A stretch of 64,000 bases of DNA from Chryseobacterium lathyri (lineage in GTDB: Bacteria; Bacteroidota; Bacteroidia; Flavobacteriales; Weeksellaceae). Shown piece after piece: positions 6,681 to 15,283 of this stretch. The position numbers were made by a program, and so were the translations under genes. Each line of letters opens with the position of its first letter. Within the stretch, counting starts at the first letter, position 1. The stretch lies in the NCBI RefSeq assembly GCF_030812195.1, contig NZ_JAUSSF010000002.1, positions 124,001 to 188,000 of the forward strand, read 5' to 3'. Below the pieces are notes generated by a model, which saw only the letters and a program-made list of their open reading frames with translations, searched no databases and was not told the origin of the DNA.

Positions 6681-9296
6681 ATGACTGTTGAAAAAGAAAG
6701 ATTACAAGATGCTAAGTGGAAAAACTGGGGTCCCTATGTTAGCAACCGGCAATGGGGAAATGTGCGTGAAGACTACAGCCCGAACGGGAATGCCTGGCAT
6801 TACGCCAACCATAATAATGCAGAAAGTTATGCCTACCGGTGGGGTGAAGAAGGCATCGCAGGAATCTCTGATGTGAAACAACTTTTCTGTTTTGCCTTTT
6901 CCTTCTGGAATAAAAAAGATAAAATTGTAAAAGAACGTTTTTTTGGGTTAAGCAACCCTCAGGGTAACCACGGAGAAGATATCAAAGAAATTTTTTATTA
7001 CTTAGATAATACACCTACCCACAGCTATATGAAAATGGTGTACAAATATCCTATCAATACATTTCCTTATGATGATCTTGTTGATGAAAACGGCAGGCGA
7101 AGCAAAAAGGAACCTGAATATGAAATATTTGATACAGGAATTTTTAATGATGATGAATATTTCGATATTTTCATTGAATACTGTAAGGCAGACCACAACG
7201 ATATTCTTGCAAGGATAACCGTTCATAACAGAAGCCGACAGGAGGCTCCCATCGTTATAGCTCCGACTGCCTGGTTCCGAAACAACTGGAAATGGGGCTA
7301 CAATACCTATAAGGGTCAAATGAATGCTTCATATGACGGATGCATTGATATTCATCATGACAGCATCTCGATTAGAAAGTTCTATTCAAGAAATCTGGCT
7401 GCTAAAAATGCATTCTGTGAAAATGAAACGAATACTCCCAAATTATATGGAGCACCTTATCCGGGAAACACCTACTTTAAAGACGGAATAAATGATCACA
7501 TTATCTATGGAAGCAATACGATAAATCCCGAAAAGAGAGGTACCAAAGCATCTTTTATCATTGATGAGATGATTGGGGCAGGACAATCTAAAACTTTTGA
7601 TTTCAGATTGTGCCCTGATGAGACAGACGAACCTTTTGACAAGTTTGACGAAATTTTCAGTACAAGAACTGCCGAAGCCGATGAGTTTTACAATGATATC
7701 CAGAGTGAAACAACAAACGAAGACGAAAGGAATGTCCAGCGACAAGCTTTTGCAGGACTTCTCTGGAATAAACAGTTCTATCACTACAATGTTGGAAAAT
7801 GGCTGAAAGGTGACCCTAATCATGAGGCTCCCAGAAATTTCAATGAGTATGTAAGAAATACAGAATGGAACCATCTTCACAATAAGGACATTATTTCTAT
7901 GCCTGATAAATGGGAGTATCCATGGTATGCAACGTGGGATCTGGCATTTCACTGCGTTCCTTTTTCTATTATTGACGGTGAATTTGCAAAAGGACAACTT
8001 CTGCTTTTAACAAAGGAATGGTATATGCATCCCAATGGCCAGCTCCCTGCCTATGAATGGAACCTGAGCGACGTAAATCCACCGGTTCATGCATGGTCCT
8101 GCTTCCGGGTTTTCAAAATTGATGAAAAACAGAATGGGAAACCGGATCTTTTATTTCTTGAAAAAGTTTTCCAGAAACTCCTTCTGAACTTTACATGGTG
8201 GGTAAACAGAAAGGATAAAAGCGGTAACAATATTTTTGGGGGCGGTTTCCTTGGTCTGGATAATATCGGGGCTTTTGACCGTAATATGGAACTGAAGGAT
8301 GGGCAACACCTCGAACAGGCCGACGGAACAAGCTGGATGGCGATGTATGCTCTTAATATGATGCGGATTGCCATGGAACTTGCACAGTACTATCAGGTTT
8401 ATGAAGATATGGCGATCAAGTTTTTCGAACATTATCTGTATATCGCAGAAGCAATGGAAAATCTGGGTGACGGTAAAGAGGGCTTATGGAATGAAGAGGA
8501 TGGATTTTTCTATGATGTACTGCAGCTCGGTAACGGAGACAGTGTTTCATTGAAATTAAGAAGCATTGTAGGATTGATCCCAATGTTTGCCGTGGAAATT
8601 GTAGACCATAAATTATTAGAGAAAATGCCTAATTTCCAGGCAAGAATGGATTGGGTATTAAAAAACAAACCGGAGCTCACGAAGCTGGTTTCCCACTGGG
8701 ATGAGGAAGGACAAGGAAGAAAGCATCTGATGAGCATTTTACGTAAAAACAGACTGACAAAGGTTTTAAAAAGAATGCTTGATGAGAATGAATTTTTAAG
8801 TTCTTACGGGATCCGTGCTATGTCGAAGGTGTACGAGGAAAATCCGTTTGTGTTTTCAGTTCACGGTACGGAAAATGTAGTCTACTATACTCCTGCAGAA
8901 AGCGACAGCAGGATGTTCGGGGGGAACAGCAACTGGAGAGGACCTATCTGGTTCCCTATTAATTTCCTGATTGTAGAAAGTTTACAGCGTTTTCATTTTT
9001 ACTATGGAAACAGCTTAAAGGTGGAATTCCCTACCGGAAGTGGCGAGAAAAAAAACCTGGATGAAGTGGCACAAAATATCAGCAAAAGATTATGTTCGCT
9101 GTTTTTAAAAGATGAAGATGGTCAGAGACCTTTCAACGGAGGAAATGCCAAATTTAATTATGATGAGCATTTTAAGGATTATATTACATTCTTTGAATAC
9201 TTTCACGGAGATAATGGCCGGGGTGTAGGAGCTTCCCATCAGACTGGATGGACGGCAACGGTTGCAAAGCTAATGAAACCAAGAATGACCATATAA
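6681..9296 (+). CDS. GH63 / MGH1-like glycoside hydrolase (glucosidase)
   Basis: An 871-residue protein without a signal peptide. The N-terminal third (for example QWGNVREDYSPNG, AYRWGEEGIAGISD) and the C-terminal (alpha/alpha)6-barrel part (GGGFLGLDNIGAFDR, DGTSWMAMYALNM, GNSNWRGPIWFP, HQTGWTATVAK) match the bacterial branch of the mannosyl-oligosaccharide glucosidase / MGH1-like family. It probably removes alpha-glucosyl or related residues from oligosaccharides in the cytoplasm. The true substrate of bacterial members is often not known. It is monocistronic, with its own promoter upstream and a very strong hairpin terminator directly downstream. Length is normal for the family. Confidence 0.85.
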   Translation: MTVEKERLQDAKWKNWGPYVSNRQWGNVREDYSPNGNAWHYANHNNAESYAYRWGEEGIAGISDVKQLFCFAFSFWNKKDKIVKERFFGLSNPQGNHGEDIKEIFYYLDNTPTHSYMKMVYKYPINTFPYDDLVDENGRRSKKEPEYEIFDTGIFNDDEYFDIFIEYCKADHNDILARITVHNRSRQEAPIVIAPTAWFRNNWKWGYNTYKGQMNASYDGCIDIHHDSISIRKFYSRNLAAKNAFCENETNTPKLYGAPYPGNTYFKDGINDHIIYGSNTINPEKRGTKASFIIDEMIGAGQSKTFDFRLCPDETDEPFDKFDEIFSTRTAEADEFYNDIQSETTNEDERNVQRQAFAGLLWNKQFYHYNVGKWLKGDPNHEAPRNFNEYVRNTEWNHLHNKDIISMPDKWEYPWYATWDLAFHCVPFSIIDGEFAKGQLLLLTKEWYMHPNGQLPAYEWNLSDVNPPVHAWSCFRVFKIDEKQNGKPDLLFLEKVFQKLLLNFTWWVNRKDKSGNNIFGGGFLGLDNIGAFDRNMELKDGQHLEQADGTSWMAMYALNMMRIAMELAQYYQVYEDMAIKFFEHYLYIAEAMENLGDGKEGLWNEEDGFFYDVLQLGNGDSVSLKLRSIVGLIPMFAVEIVDHKLLEKMPNFQARMDWVLKNKPELTKLVSHWDEEGQGRKHLMSILRKNRLTKVLKRMLDENEFLSSYGIRAMSKVYEENPFVFSVHGTENVVYYTPAESDSRMFGGNSNWRGPIWFPINFLIVESLQRFHFYYGNSLKVEFPTGSGEKKNLDEVAQNISKRLCSLFLKDEDGQRPFNGGNAKFNYDEHFKDYITFFEYFHGDNGRGVGASHQTGWTATVAKLMKPRMTI

Positions 9297-9302
9297 AATG
9301 TG

Positions 9303-9328
9303 GCGGCCGGCCCATCTGGGCCGGCCGC
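9303..9328. terminator. GC-only 11-bp hairpin, bidirectional terminator
   Basis: GCGGCCGGCCC (9303-9313), loop ATCT, GGGCCGGCCGC (9318-9328): a perfect stem made only of G and C in an AT-rich chromosome, with TTTATAAT on the right and AT-rich DNA on the left. It separates two convergent genes. Confidence 0.8.
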
Positions 9329-9349
9329 TTTATAATCAATTAAAAAATA

Positions 9350-9769
9350 TCAAACTTTCTCTCCGTTCACCAAAACTTCATACCCGATTTCTACATTAGG
9401 TTCTAAAGTTTTTGATACGGAACAGTACTTCTCAAAAGACAGCTGGGCTGCTTTCAATGCTTTTTTAGGATCAATATTTCCTTCCAGAAGGAATTTCACT
9501 TTGATAGCCTTAAATGGCTTTGCATCTTCTACAGGAACCCTTTCTCCTTCTACTTCTGCCTGGAAACCTGTGATTTCCTGACGCTGTTTTTTCAGGATAG
9601 CCACTACATCTATTCCACTGCATCCGGCTACGGCCATGAGTACGCTTTCCATAGGAGAAACGCCTTTAGCTCCCGGCTGTGAGGTATTGTCCAAAAGGAT
9701 GGAATTCCCCTGGGAATTGGTACATTCAAATAAAAAGTCGTCGTTGAGTCTGTTGAGTGTTATTTTCAT
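9350..9769 (-). CDS. OsmC family peroxiredoxin-like protein
   Basis: A 139-residue OsmC/Ohr-family protein. Two conserved cysteines are visible in VAGCSGIDVVAIL and FEKYCSVSKTL; in the family they reduce organic hydroperoxides. The second helix pattern and the N-terminal FLFECTNSQGNSILLD are closer to the YhfA-like OsmC branch than to Ohr. The start ATG at 9769 is preceded by an AT-rich leader. It lies downstream of the DUF58 gene on the same strand (73-base gap), so it could be the last gene of that cluster or independent. Exact substrate is unknown. Confidence 0.85.
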   Translation of the reverse strand: MKITLNRLNDDFLFECTNSQGNSILLDNTSQPGAKGVSPMESVLMAVAGCSGIDVVAILKKQRQEITGFQAEVEGERVPVEDAKPFKAIKVKFLLEGNIDPKKALKAAQLSFEKYCSVSKTLEPNVEIGYEVLVNGEKV

Positions 9770-9842
9770 TTTTAAATTTTATTGTAAGATTTCAACTTCA
9801 TTCAGAATGACTGAAGCCTTTAGATTTATTATTAAAGCAAAA

Positions 9843-11165
9843 TTATAAAATTCCTCTCGCTTTTATCTCCAAATATTTATTGATAACGTCAATATTCAAG
9901 TTTTCAGGCAAGGTATACACCGTATAGATTCCATACTTCCTAAGTTCCTGAATGATCAGTTTCTTTTCAAACTCAAATTTTTCAGCAATGATCTCATCAT
10001 AAATTTCCTGCATACTTTCAGAGTTTTTATGGATAAGGGTCTGTAATTCTGAATTTTTAAAAAATACGACAACCAGCAGATGATTTTTTGCAATACCACG
10101 GAGGTATTTCAGTTGCCGGTTTAATCCGTCAAGAGTTTCAAAATTGGTAAAAAGCAAAATAAGGCTTCTCTGGTTCAGAGAATATTTTACATCCTGGTAC
10201 AAACGGTTAAAATCACTTTCAAAAAAGTCAGTTTTAATATTGTACAGAGCTTCTGAGATCTTTTTTAGCTGTCCGGATTTGTTTTCAGCTGCGATTTTAT
10301 TTTCAGTCTTTTTTGAGAAGGTCATCATTCCTGCCCGATCGCCTTTCTTGAGGATAATATGGGAAAGAGCCATAGCTGCATTGATAGAGTAATCTAGCAG
10401 ACTCAACCCGTTGAAAGGCATTTTCATCGTCCTTCCTTTATCAATCAGAATAAAGATACGCTGTGATTTTTCATCCTGAAACTGATTGACCATCAGTCGG
10501 TTCGTTTTAGAGGTAGCTTTCCAGTTAATAGTTCTGATATCATCTCCGGGAACATATTCTTTGATCTGCTCAAACTCCATGGTATGCCCCAGTTTTCTTA
10601 TTTTTTTGATTCCACCCAGCATAAATTCACTTTGGAGTGCCATCAGTTCATATTTTCTGAGATGAATAAAAGACGGATAGGCAGGCAGCATAGCATCTTT
10701 CTGAAAATTAAACCTTCTGGCCACAAAGCCTAATGGTGAAGAAGCATATATATTCAGGTTTCCGAAACTGTATTCTCCTCTTTCTTTGGGCTCCAAACTA
10801 TACTGGAAGTAGGTGTTTTTACCTGATTCAATATTTTTTGTAATTAAAAAATCTCTTTTCTGGAACTGAAACGGAATTTCATCAATGATCTTCGTACTGA
10901 TCTTAAAGCTGTAATTATTTTTAATATCGATTTTCACAAAATTCTCATCTCCATTGGACAGTTTTTCCGGCAGTATTCTTTGAGCAAGCACTGCGTTCTT
11001 TTGATTAAATAATAAAAGATAATCTACCATTACTGCAAGAAAACACAACAGCAACAGTATGTGAGCAGCCCACATCAGGACCGGGAAGAAAAAAGCAAGG
11101 ACATACAGTATCCCCACTCCGATGAGCGAAAAGAAAAATCGTGTATTGATGTATAGGTTTTTCAT
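9843..11165 (-). CDS. DUF58 domain protein (MoxR-associated)
   Basis: A 440-residue protein with two membrane segments near the N-terminus (residues 8-48), an extracytoplasmic beta-rich region, then the DUF58 signature GDDIRTINWKATSKTNR followed by a von Willebrand A-like domain. Its metal site is altered (IDKGRTM instead of DxSxS). DUF58 proteins are partners of MoxR AAA+ ATPases; together they act on protein or complex maturation at the membrane. The MoxR gene lies 62 bases upstream. That gap carries a weak octamer repeat. Role beyond the MoxR partnership is not known. Confidence 0.88.
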   Translation of the reverse strand: MKNLYINTRFFFSLIGVGILYVLAFFFPVLMWAAHILLLLCFLAVMVDYLLLFNQKNAVLAQRILPEKLSNGDENFVKIDIKNNYSFKISTKIIDEIPFQFQKRDFLITKNIESGKNTYFQYSLEPKERGEYSFGNLNIYASSPLGFVARRFNFQKDAMLPAYPSFIHLRKYELMALQSEFMLGGIKKIRKLGHTMEFEQIKEYVPGDDIRTINWKATSKTNRLMVNQFQDEKSQRIFILIDKGRTMKMPFNGLSLLDYSINAAMALSHIILKKGDRAGMMTFSKKTENKIAAENKSGQLKKISEALYNIKTDFFESDFNRLYQDVKYSLNQRSLILLFTNFETLDGLNRQLKYLRGIAKNHLLVVVFFKNSELQTLIHKNSESMQEIYDEIIAEKFEFEKKLIIQELRKYGIYTVYTLPENLNIDVINKYLEIKARGIL

Positions 11166-11170
11166 ATTTT

Positions 11171-11226
11171 AAGGATTAGGGGATTAGCTGCGATAAATAA
11201 TTACCTGTTTGACCTAATCCCTACCA
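11171..11226. repeat. octamer-type inverted repeat (word GGATTA)
   Basis: Top-strand units AAGGATTA (11171-11178) and GGGGATTA (11179-11186) are in 8-base register. The reverse arm holds the complement CCTAATCC around 11213-11220. It fills the gap between the MoxR and DUF58 genes and is weaker than the copies at 3775 and 12273. Confidence 0.45.
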
Positions 11227-11227
11227 T

Positions 11228-12259
11228 CTATCTCGGAATCTCTATTCCCTCTAAGATCTGGCGTATAATTTCATCTGCCGTAAGACCTTCCATCTCTCTT
11301 TCCGGAGAAACAATCACCCTGTGTCTTAATACGGCATAGCTTGCTTCTTTGATATCTTCAGGTGTTACAAAGTCTCTTCCCCTAAGCGCTGCGAAAGATT
11401 TGGAAGCCGTAAGCAGGGCCAATGAAGCTCTCGGAGAAGCACCCAGATACAGGAACTGGTTCTCTCTTGTATTAACTATAATTTTGGCAATATATTCCAT
11501 GAGCTGAGATTCCACTATGATCTCTTTTACCAGATGCTGGTAACTCTTCAGCTGTTCTGCACTAATAACGCGGTTTACACCCTCTGTTTTATCCTCTTTT
11601 TTGCTTTCGTGCTGGTTTCTGATGATGGCGATCTCCTGTTCCAGATTAGGATATCCTACATTAATTTTGAACAGGAAACGGTCCAGCTGTGCTTCAGGGA
11701 GCCTGTACGTTCCTTCATGTTCTATAGGGTTCTGGGTAGCTACTACCAGGAATGGCTCATCCATAATGTAGCGGGTTCCGTCCATGGTGATCTGTCTTTC
11801 TTCCATTACTTCGAACAATGCTGCCTGTGTTTTTGCAGGCGATCTGTTGATCTCATCAATTAATATAAAGCTAGAAAAGATAGGTCCTTTTTTAAACTCA
11901 AATTCAGAGTTTTTCACACTGAAAACAGAGGTTCCCAGAATATCAGAAGGCATAAGATCCGGTGTAAACTGGATTCTGCTGAAACCTACATCAATAGTTT
12001 TTGCCAGAAGCTTGGCTGTAATGGTTTTTGCCACTCCCGGAACACCTTCAATCAATACGTGTCCGTTGGATAAAAGGGCTGCAATAAGATGCTCAACCAT
12101 ACTTTCTTGTCCTACAATAACTTTGGCTATTTCAGCTTTTACTTTATCTAAACTGGCACGCAGCTCAATCATATCAATCCTCGATTGAAACTTGTCTTCG
12201 TTTTTATTTAAATTTATAGAACTTTGATTCTCTAAATTCTGGTTTTCAAAATTTTCCAT
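11228..12259 (-). CDS. MoxR family AAA+ ATPase
   Basis: A 343-residue AAA_3 ATPase. Walker A is EGVPGVAKTI, Walker B is FILIDEINRSPAKTQ, with the typical PIEHEGTYRLPEAQLDRF sensor region and a C-terminal lid. MoxR proteins are chaperone-like ATPases that mature metalloenzymes or membrane complexes together with DUF58/VWA proteins. It sits in the cluster DUF4129-DUF4350-MoxR-DUF58, the standard MRP-type arrangement. The N-terminal 20 residues are Asn/Gln-rich and poorly conserved, so the start could be slightly later (MIELRASLDK). Confidence 0.93.
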   Translation of the reverse strand: MENFENQNLENQSSINLNKNEDKFQSRIDMIELRASLDKVKAEIAKVIVGQESMVEHLIAALLSNGHVLIEGVPGVAKTITAKLLAKTIDVGFSRIQFTPDLMPSDILGTSVFSVKNSEFEFKKGPIFSSFILIDEINRSPAKTQAALFEVMEERQITMDGTRYIMDEPFLVVATQNPIEHEGTYRLPEAQLDRFLFKINVGYPNLEQEIAIIRNQHESKKEDKTEGVNRVISAEQLKSYQHLVKEIIVESQLMEYIAKIIVNTRENQFLYLGASPRASLALLTASKSFAALRGRDFVTPEDIKEASYAVLRHRVIVSPEREMEGLTADEIIRQILEGIEIPR

Positions 12260-12272
12260 AATTATATTTTTT

Positions 12273-12351
12273 CAATATAACAATGTGACAGTTTAGCAAT
12301 AAATCACCGATATTTCTGCTTATCCTACTCTATTGTTACATTACTAGATTA
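12273..12351. repeat. inverted pair of octamer arrays (word CAATNTAA), second copy
   Basis: Five top-strand octamers (12273-12312; first CAATATAA, second CAATGTGA) are followed by four bottom-strand octamers read from 12351 down to 12320 (TAATCTAG, TAATGTAA and variants). Arms face each other as at 3775-3836, but the sequences differ by many substitutions while the 8-base register is kept. It lies between the DUF4350 and MoxR genes. Confidence 0.68.
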
Positions 12352-12357
12352 TATATT

Positions 12358-13515
12358 TTATTTGAGTATTTCATCAAGAAGTTTATTCATTCTCACAAGG
12401 TCTTCTTTCATGACACTTGCATAAGGATCCTGTCCTTTTCTCACCAAAGCTATAGCTTCATCAATCATTTCGGTTGGTTTCCCTGTTTTCAAATGGAGTT
12501 TTTTGACAAATTCCGCATCCAGATTCTGGGTATCGATCAACAGGTCCATTCTTATTTTATTCAGGAAATACTGCGCTTTTTTAGCCATCATATCATGAAA
12601 ATTTCCTTCCTGAAGATAAAGATTTCCAATGCTTTTCACAAAATCTACAGAAGTATTTCTCAGCGGCTCCAAAACAGGGATTATCCGCTGTTTTCTTTTT
12701 GCATTAAAGAAAATAAACAGTACAAGTCCGCCTAAAAACACCCACCAGGCATACTTCAATGCGGGATTGGACAGGACAAATCTCATAAAGAAACGTGATA
12801 CCTTGGTATCATTTTCTACAAACCAAACGGTTTCCCTATCCTTAAGGTACGAAAAAACATCCTGCGTATATTTTAAGCTTCCGGACTTCAACAGGTAATA
12901 ATTCGTCAGGAAAAGCGGTTCACAATGTACATAGATGGTCCCTTTTCCAAAGCTGGTTTTAATAAAATTCGCCTGGTCCGAATTGTTTCTTTCCACTGTT
13001 TTACCCAGCACTTCCACTTTTGGTTTGATGTATGAAAATCCTCTACCAGACGGAAATTTATCTAATTTAATAAAATCATTCTGGTATTCTTTATCCGTAA
13101 GCTTCAGGACATTTTCCTCTTCAAAAGAAATATCTGAGCTATGATAGCCAATACTGTCTGAAATATCTTTGGGGACCCGGCTCACCAGAATCATTGCGTC
13201 TGAACCATTTGACACCTGGTCCAGGATTTTTTTCCAGGATTCTTTATCCAGATCTTTTTCTATAACAAGAATGTTGTGTATGCCTTTCTTTCCCTGGCTA
13301 TAATAGTCGTAAGGTGTCTGTTCTGTTTTTTTCAGATTATTTTTAAACAGATCTTTGGCTTCATTATTAAAAACAAACAGTCCGAACGGAGATTTTTCGT
13401 TGATATTAAAGTTCTTACGCCAGTTTATTGTTTCTTTTTTATTGACTTCAAGCAACGCCAGAATAAGCATCACAATGATGAATATCACAGCATATATTTT
13501 GAAGGTTTTTTTCAT
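12358..13515 (-). CDS. DUF4350 domain protein
   Basis: A 385-residue protein with an N-terminal membrane anchor (residues 5-25), an extracytoplasmic domain with the DUF4350 pattern (SPFGLFVFNNEAKDLF, then ILVIEKDLDKESW), and a second membrane segment near residue 240 (YAWWVFLGGLVLFIFF) followed by a cytoplasmic tail. DUF4350 proteins accompany MoxR/DUF58 genes in Bacteroidota. The lumenal part resembles a gliding-motility GldG-like/ABC auxiliary fold in general terms, but a function is not known. Only 15 bases separate it from the DUF4129 gene, so they are co-transcribed. Confidence 0.82.
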   Translation of the reverse strand: MKKTFKIYAVIFIIVMLILALLEVNKKETINWRKNFNINEKSPFGLFVFNNEAKDLFKNNLKKTEQTPYDYYSQGKKGIHNILVIEKDLDKESWKKILDQVSNGSDAMILVSRVPKDISDSIGYHSSDISFEEENVLKLTDKEYQNDFIKLDKFPSGRGFSYIKPKVEVLGKTVERNNSDQANFIKTSFGKGTIYVHCEPLFLTNYYLLKSGSLKYTQDVFSYLKDRETVWFVENDTKVSRFFMRFVLSNPALKYAWWVFLGGLVLFIFFNAKRKQRIIPVLEPLRNTSVDFVKSIGNLYLQEGNFHDMMAKKAQYFLNKIRMDLLIDTQNLDAEFVKKLHLKTGKPTEMIDEAIALVRKGQDPYASVMKEDLVRMNKLLDEILK

Positions 13516-13530
13516 GGTTAATGGTTTAAA

Positions 13531-14328
13531 TTACGGTTTAAATGCCTGGTATTGGTCTTTAAATTTCACATAAGCCTGCTCATCAATGGGAAACTCTCCG
13601 TACCAAACATAGTCAAAAATATAGGACAGCCTGGAAAATTCATTTTTCAGATGCTCTGCTTTAAGCTCCATCACATAATCCTTATTGGTTTTTTCAGGAT
13701 TCCAGCTGATCTGTTTTTTGTCACTCAGCTTTTTCAGAATAAATAGAAACTGATATCGAACCGACGAACGGTAATCCCCTTCCCGTTCAAATTTCAGAAT
13801 GCTTTCAGGAAAATTGATCTCGTGGATATTTTCATGAAGCTCTTCTGCCTTGATTTCCGTTTTTTTATTTTTCTTGCTGAAGAAAAGGTTGCCATCTTTC
13901 CCCATCAGATATTTAATGATAAAATACAGAAGAAACCCTACCAGAATAATCGCAAAGAGACGAATAAGAATGGTGGTTATTTTTGCAGAATTGGTAAAAA
14001 CAGTTTCGCCAAAAATGCTTTGCAGGATCTTATCTATTCTCCTCATTAGTTTCTGGAAGAAAGATTCTTTCGGCTTCGAAACCGAATAATCAAATTCATT
14101 TCCTTTATATCTTGACTGAAGATTTTCTTTAAATGTCTTTGGATAGACTGTATTTTCCGAAACCGGTTTTCTGATCAATACAGAATCTGCACGGAGCATG
14201 TTTCTGTAATGCCCGGTTCCCAGAGAGTCTACCATATACTCTTCTACTGTTGCAGGCTCATCATCATCCTGTGCACGAACAGGACAAATGAAGAAAAAAA
14301 GCAGCAGAAAAAAAAGAAACTTATTCAT
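13531..14328 (-). CDS. DUF4129 domain protein
   Basis: A 265-residue protein with a cleavable-looking signal (MNKFLFFLLLFFFICPVRAQ), an extracytoplasmic linker, one membrane helix near residues 115-138 (TTILIRLFAIILVGFLLYFI) and a C-terminal DUF4129 helical domain (RYQFLFILKKLSDK, DYVWYGEFPID). DUF4129 is found C-terminal to transglutaminase-like or next to MoxR clusters. It overlaps the next upstream gene by 8 bases, which indicates translational coupling. Biochemical role unknown; it is probably a membrane component of the MoxR system. Confidence 0.82.
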   Translation of the reverse strand: MNKFLFFLLLFFFICPVRAQDDDEPATVEEYMVDSLGTGHYRNMLRADSVLIRKPVSENTVYPKTFKENLQSRYKGNEFDYSVSKPKESFFQKLMRRIDKILQSIFGETVFTNSAKITTILIRLFAIILVGFLLYFIIKYLMGKDGNLFFSKKNKKTEIKAEELHENIHEINFPESILKFEREGDYRSSVRYQFLFILKKLSDKKQISWNPEKTNKDYVMELKAEHLKNEFSRLSYIFDYVWYGEFPIDEQAYVKFKDQYQAFKP

Positions 14329-15283
14329 TAATACCGATGGTTTCTATTTCTTCAAGTTCGGCTTTCTGATGAAGATCCGTCCTGCTGTCATAATACATCA
14401 GGCCTGCATTGATATACATCAGGTTGGAAAGTAATAATGAAGCCAGCATTGAAATTCCATAAAACACAAAAAATATGATGCCTGCTACTCCTGTGAAGGG
14501 ATTTTCTTCAAAATTTCCATTTGGAGTGGATGTCAGAAGTGACCCGTAAACAAAGAACATGGGAACAAACGTAAATACAGAAGTAATCATATACATAATA
14601 ATGAACATGATAATGGATGCTCCCCAATATTTCCAGTATGGGGATTTTTCGTTCCCATTAGGATAGGAAAACTGGGATCTTATGGAATAGCTCAAACTTT
14701 CTATAAAGCCTCTTTTTGTATTAAAATAATCATACATCAGAAATGCAGAGACATTGAATGCTGTAGGATAAACAAGCAGCATGAGAAAAAAGCCAATGAT
14801 AATCAGCATCAATACATAAGAAAACCCTATCAGGATCATCATTATGGGAAGTACAATAAACAGCATCCCTATACACATTTTAGCAATTCTTCCGGCATTT
14901 CTTTTAAAATCACCCAGTATCTCATCTGTCTTTATTTTTTGGGCTCCTTCGGTTATTCTTTTCAAGTAGAAAACAGGATACAGATAATTGACGATTCCCA
15001 AAAGGACAAAGAGTACAAAAACCAGTATTCCGGTAACGATCAGCATTCCTGCATTTTCTGAAAAATACCTTTCAAAATAGTAACTTTCTCCACTGATATT
15101 GGAACCGACAAGCTGTCCGAAGATTTCTCTAAAGCCAAAAATCACTACAGCAACTGTTAGTATTAACAGCAGCCCGTTGATCAGGATATAGTTTTTGAAA
15201 TAGTTTTTTCCGTATAATTTGAAAAAATTAAAGCTGTCACTGATGAAAGCGCCAAATTCTCTTTTTTTATAAAACTGCATCAT
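14321..15283 (-). CDS. polytopic membrane protein of the MoxR cluster
   Basis: About 320 residues with six or more hydrophobic segments (for example around residues 40-60, 100-125, 145-185, 235-260, 280-305). No enzymatic motif is visible. The start is placed at ATG 15283 (MMQFYKKREFGAF) because the longer frame to 15328 would lie further inside the upstream SpoIIM-like gene; the remaining overlap is 17 bases. Proteins of this type (annotated as hypothetical or DUF4013-like) are standard members of Bacteroidota RDD-SpoIIM-MoxR clusters. Confidence 0.75.
   Translation of the reverse strand: MMQFYKKREFGAFISDSFNFFKLYGKNYFKNYILINGLLLILTVAVVIFGFREIFGQLVGSNISGESYYFERYFSENAGMLIVTGILVFVLFVLLGIVNYLYPVFYLKRITEGAQKIKTDEILGDFKRNAGRIAKMCIGMLFIVLPIMMILIGFSYVLMLIIIGFFLMLLVYPTAFNVSAFLMYDYFNTKRGFIESLSYSIRSQFSYPNGNEKSPYWKYWGASIIMFIIMYMITSVFTFVPMFFVYGSLLTSTPNGNFEENPFTGVAGIIFFVFYGISMLASLLLSNLMYINAGLMYYDSRTDLHQKAELEEIETIGINE

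Noticed and set aside
7443..7997. 184-codon open frame on the minus strand inside the glucosidase gene
   Set aside because: It lies fully antisense to a gene with clear GH63-type motifs, has no promoter or family features, and its composition mirrors the coding strand.
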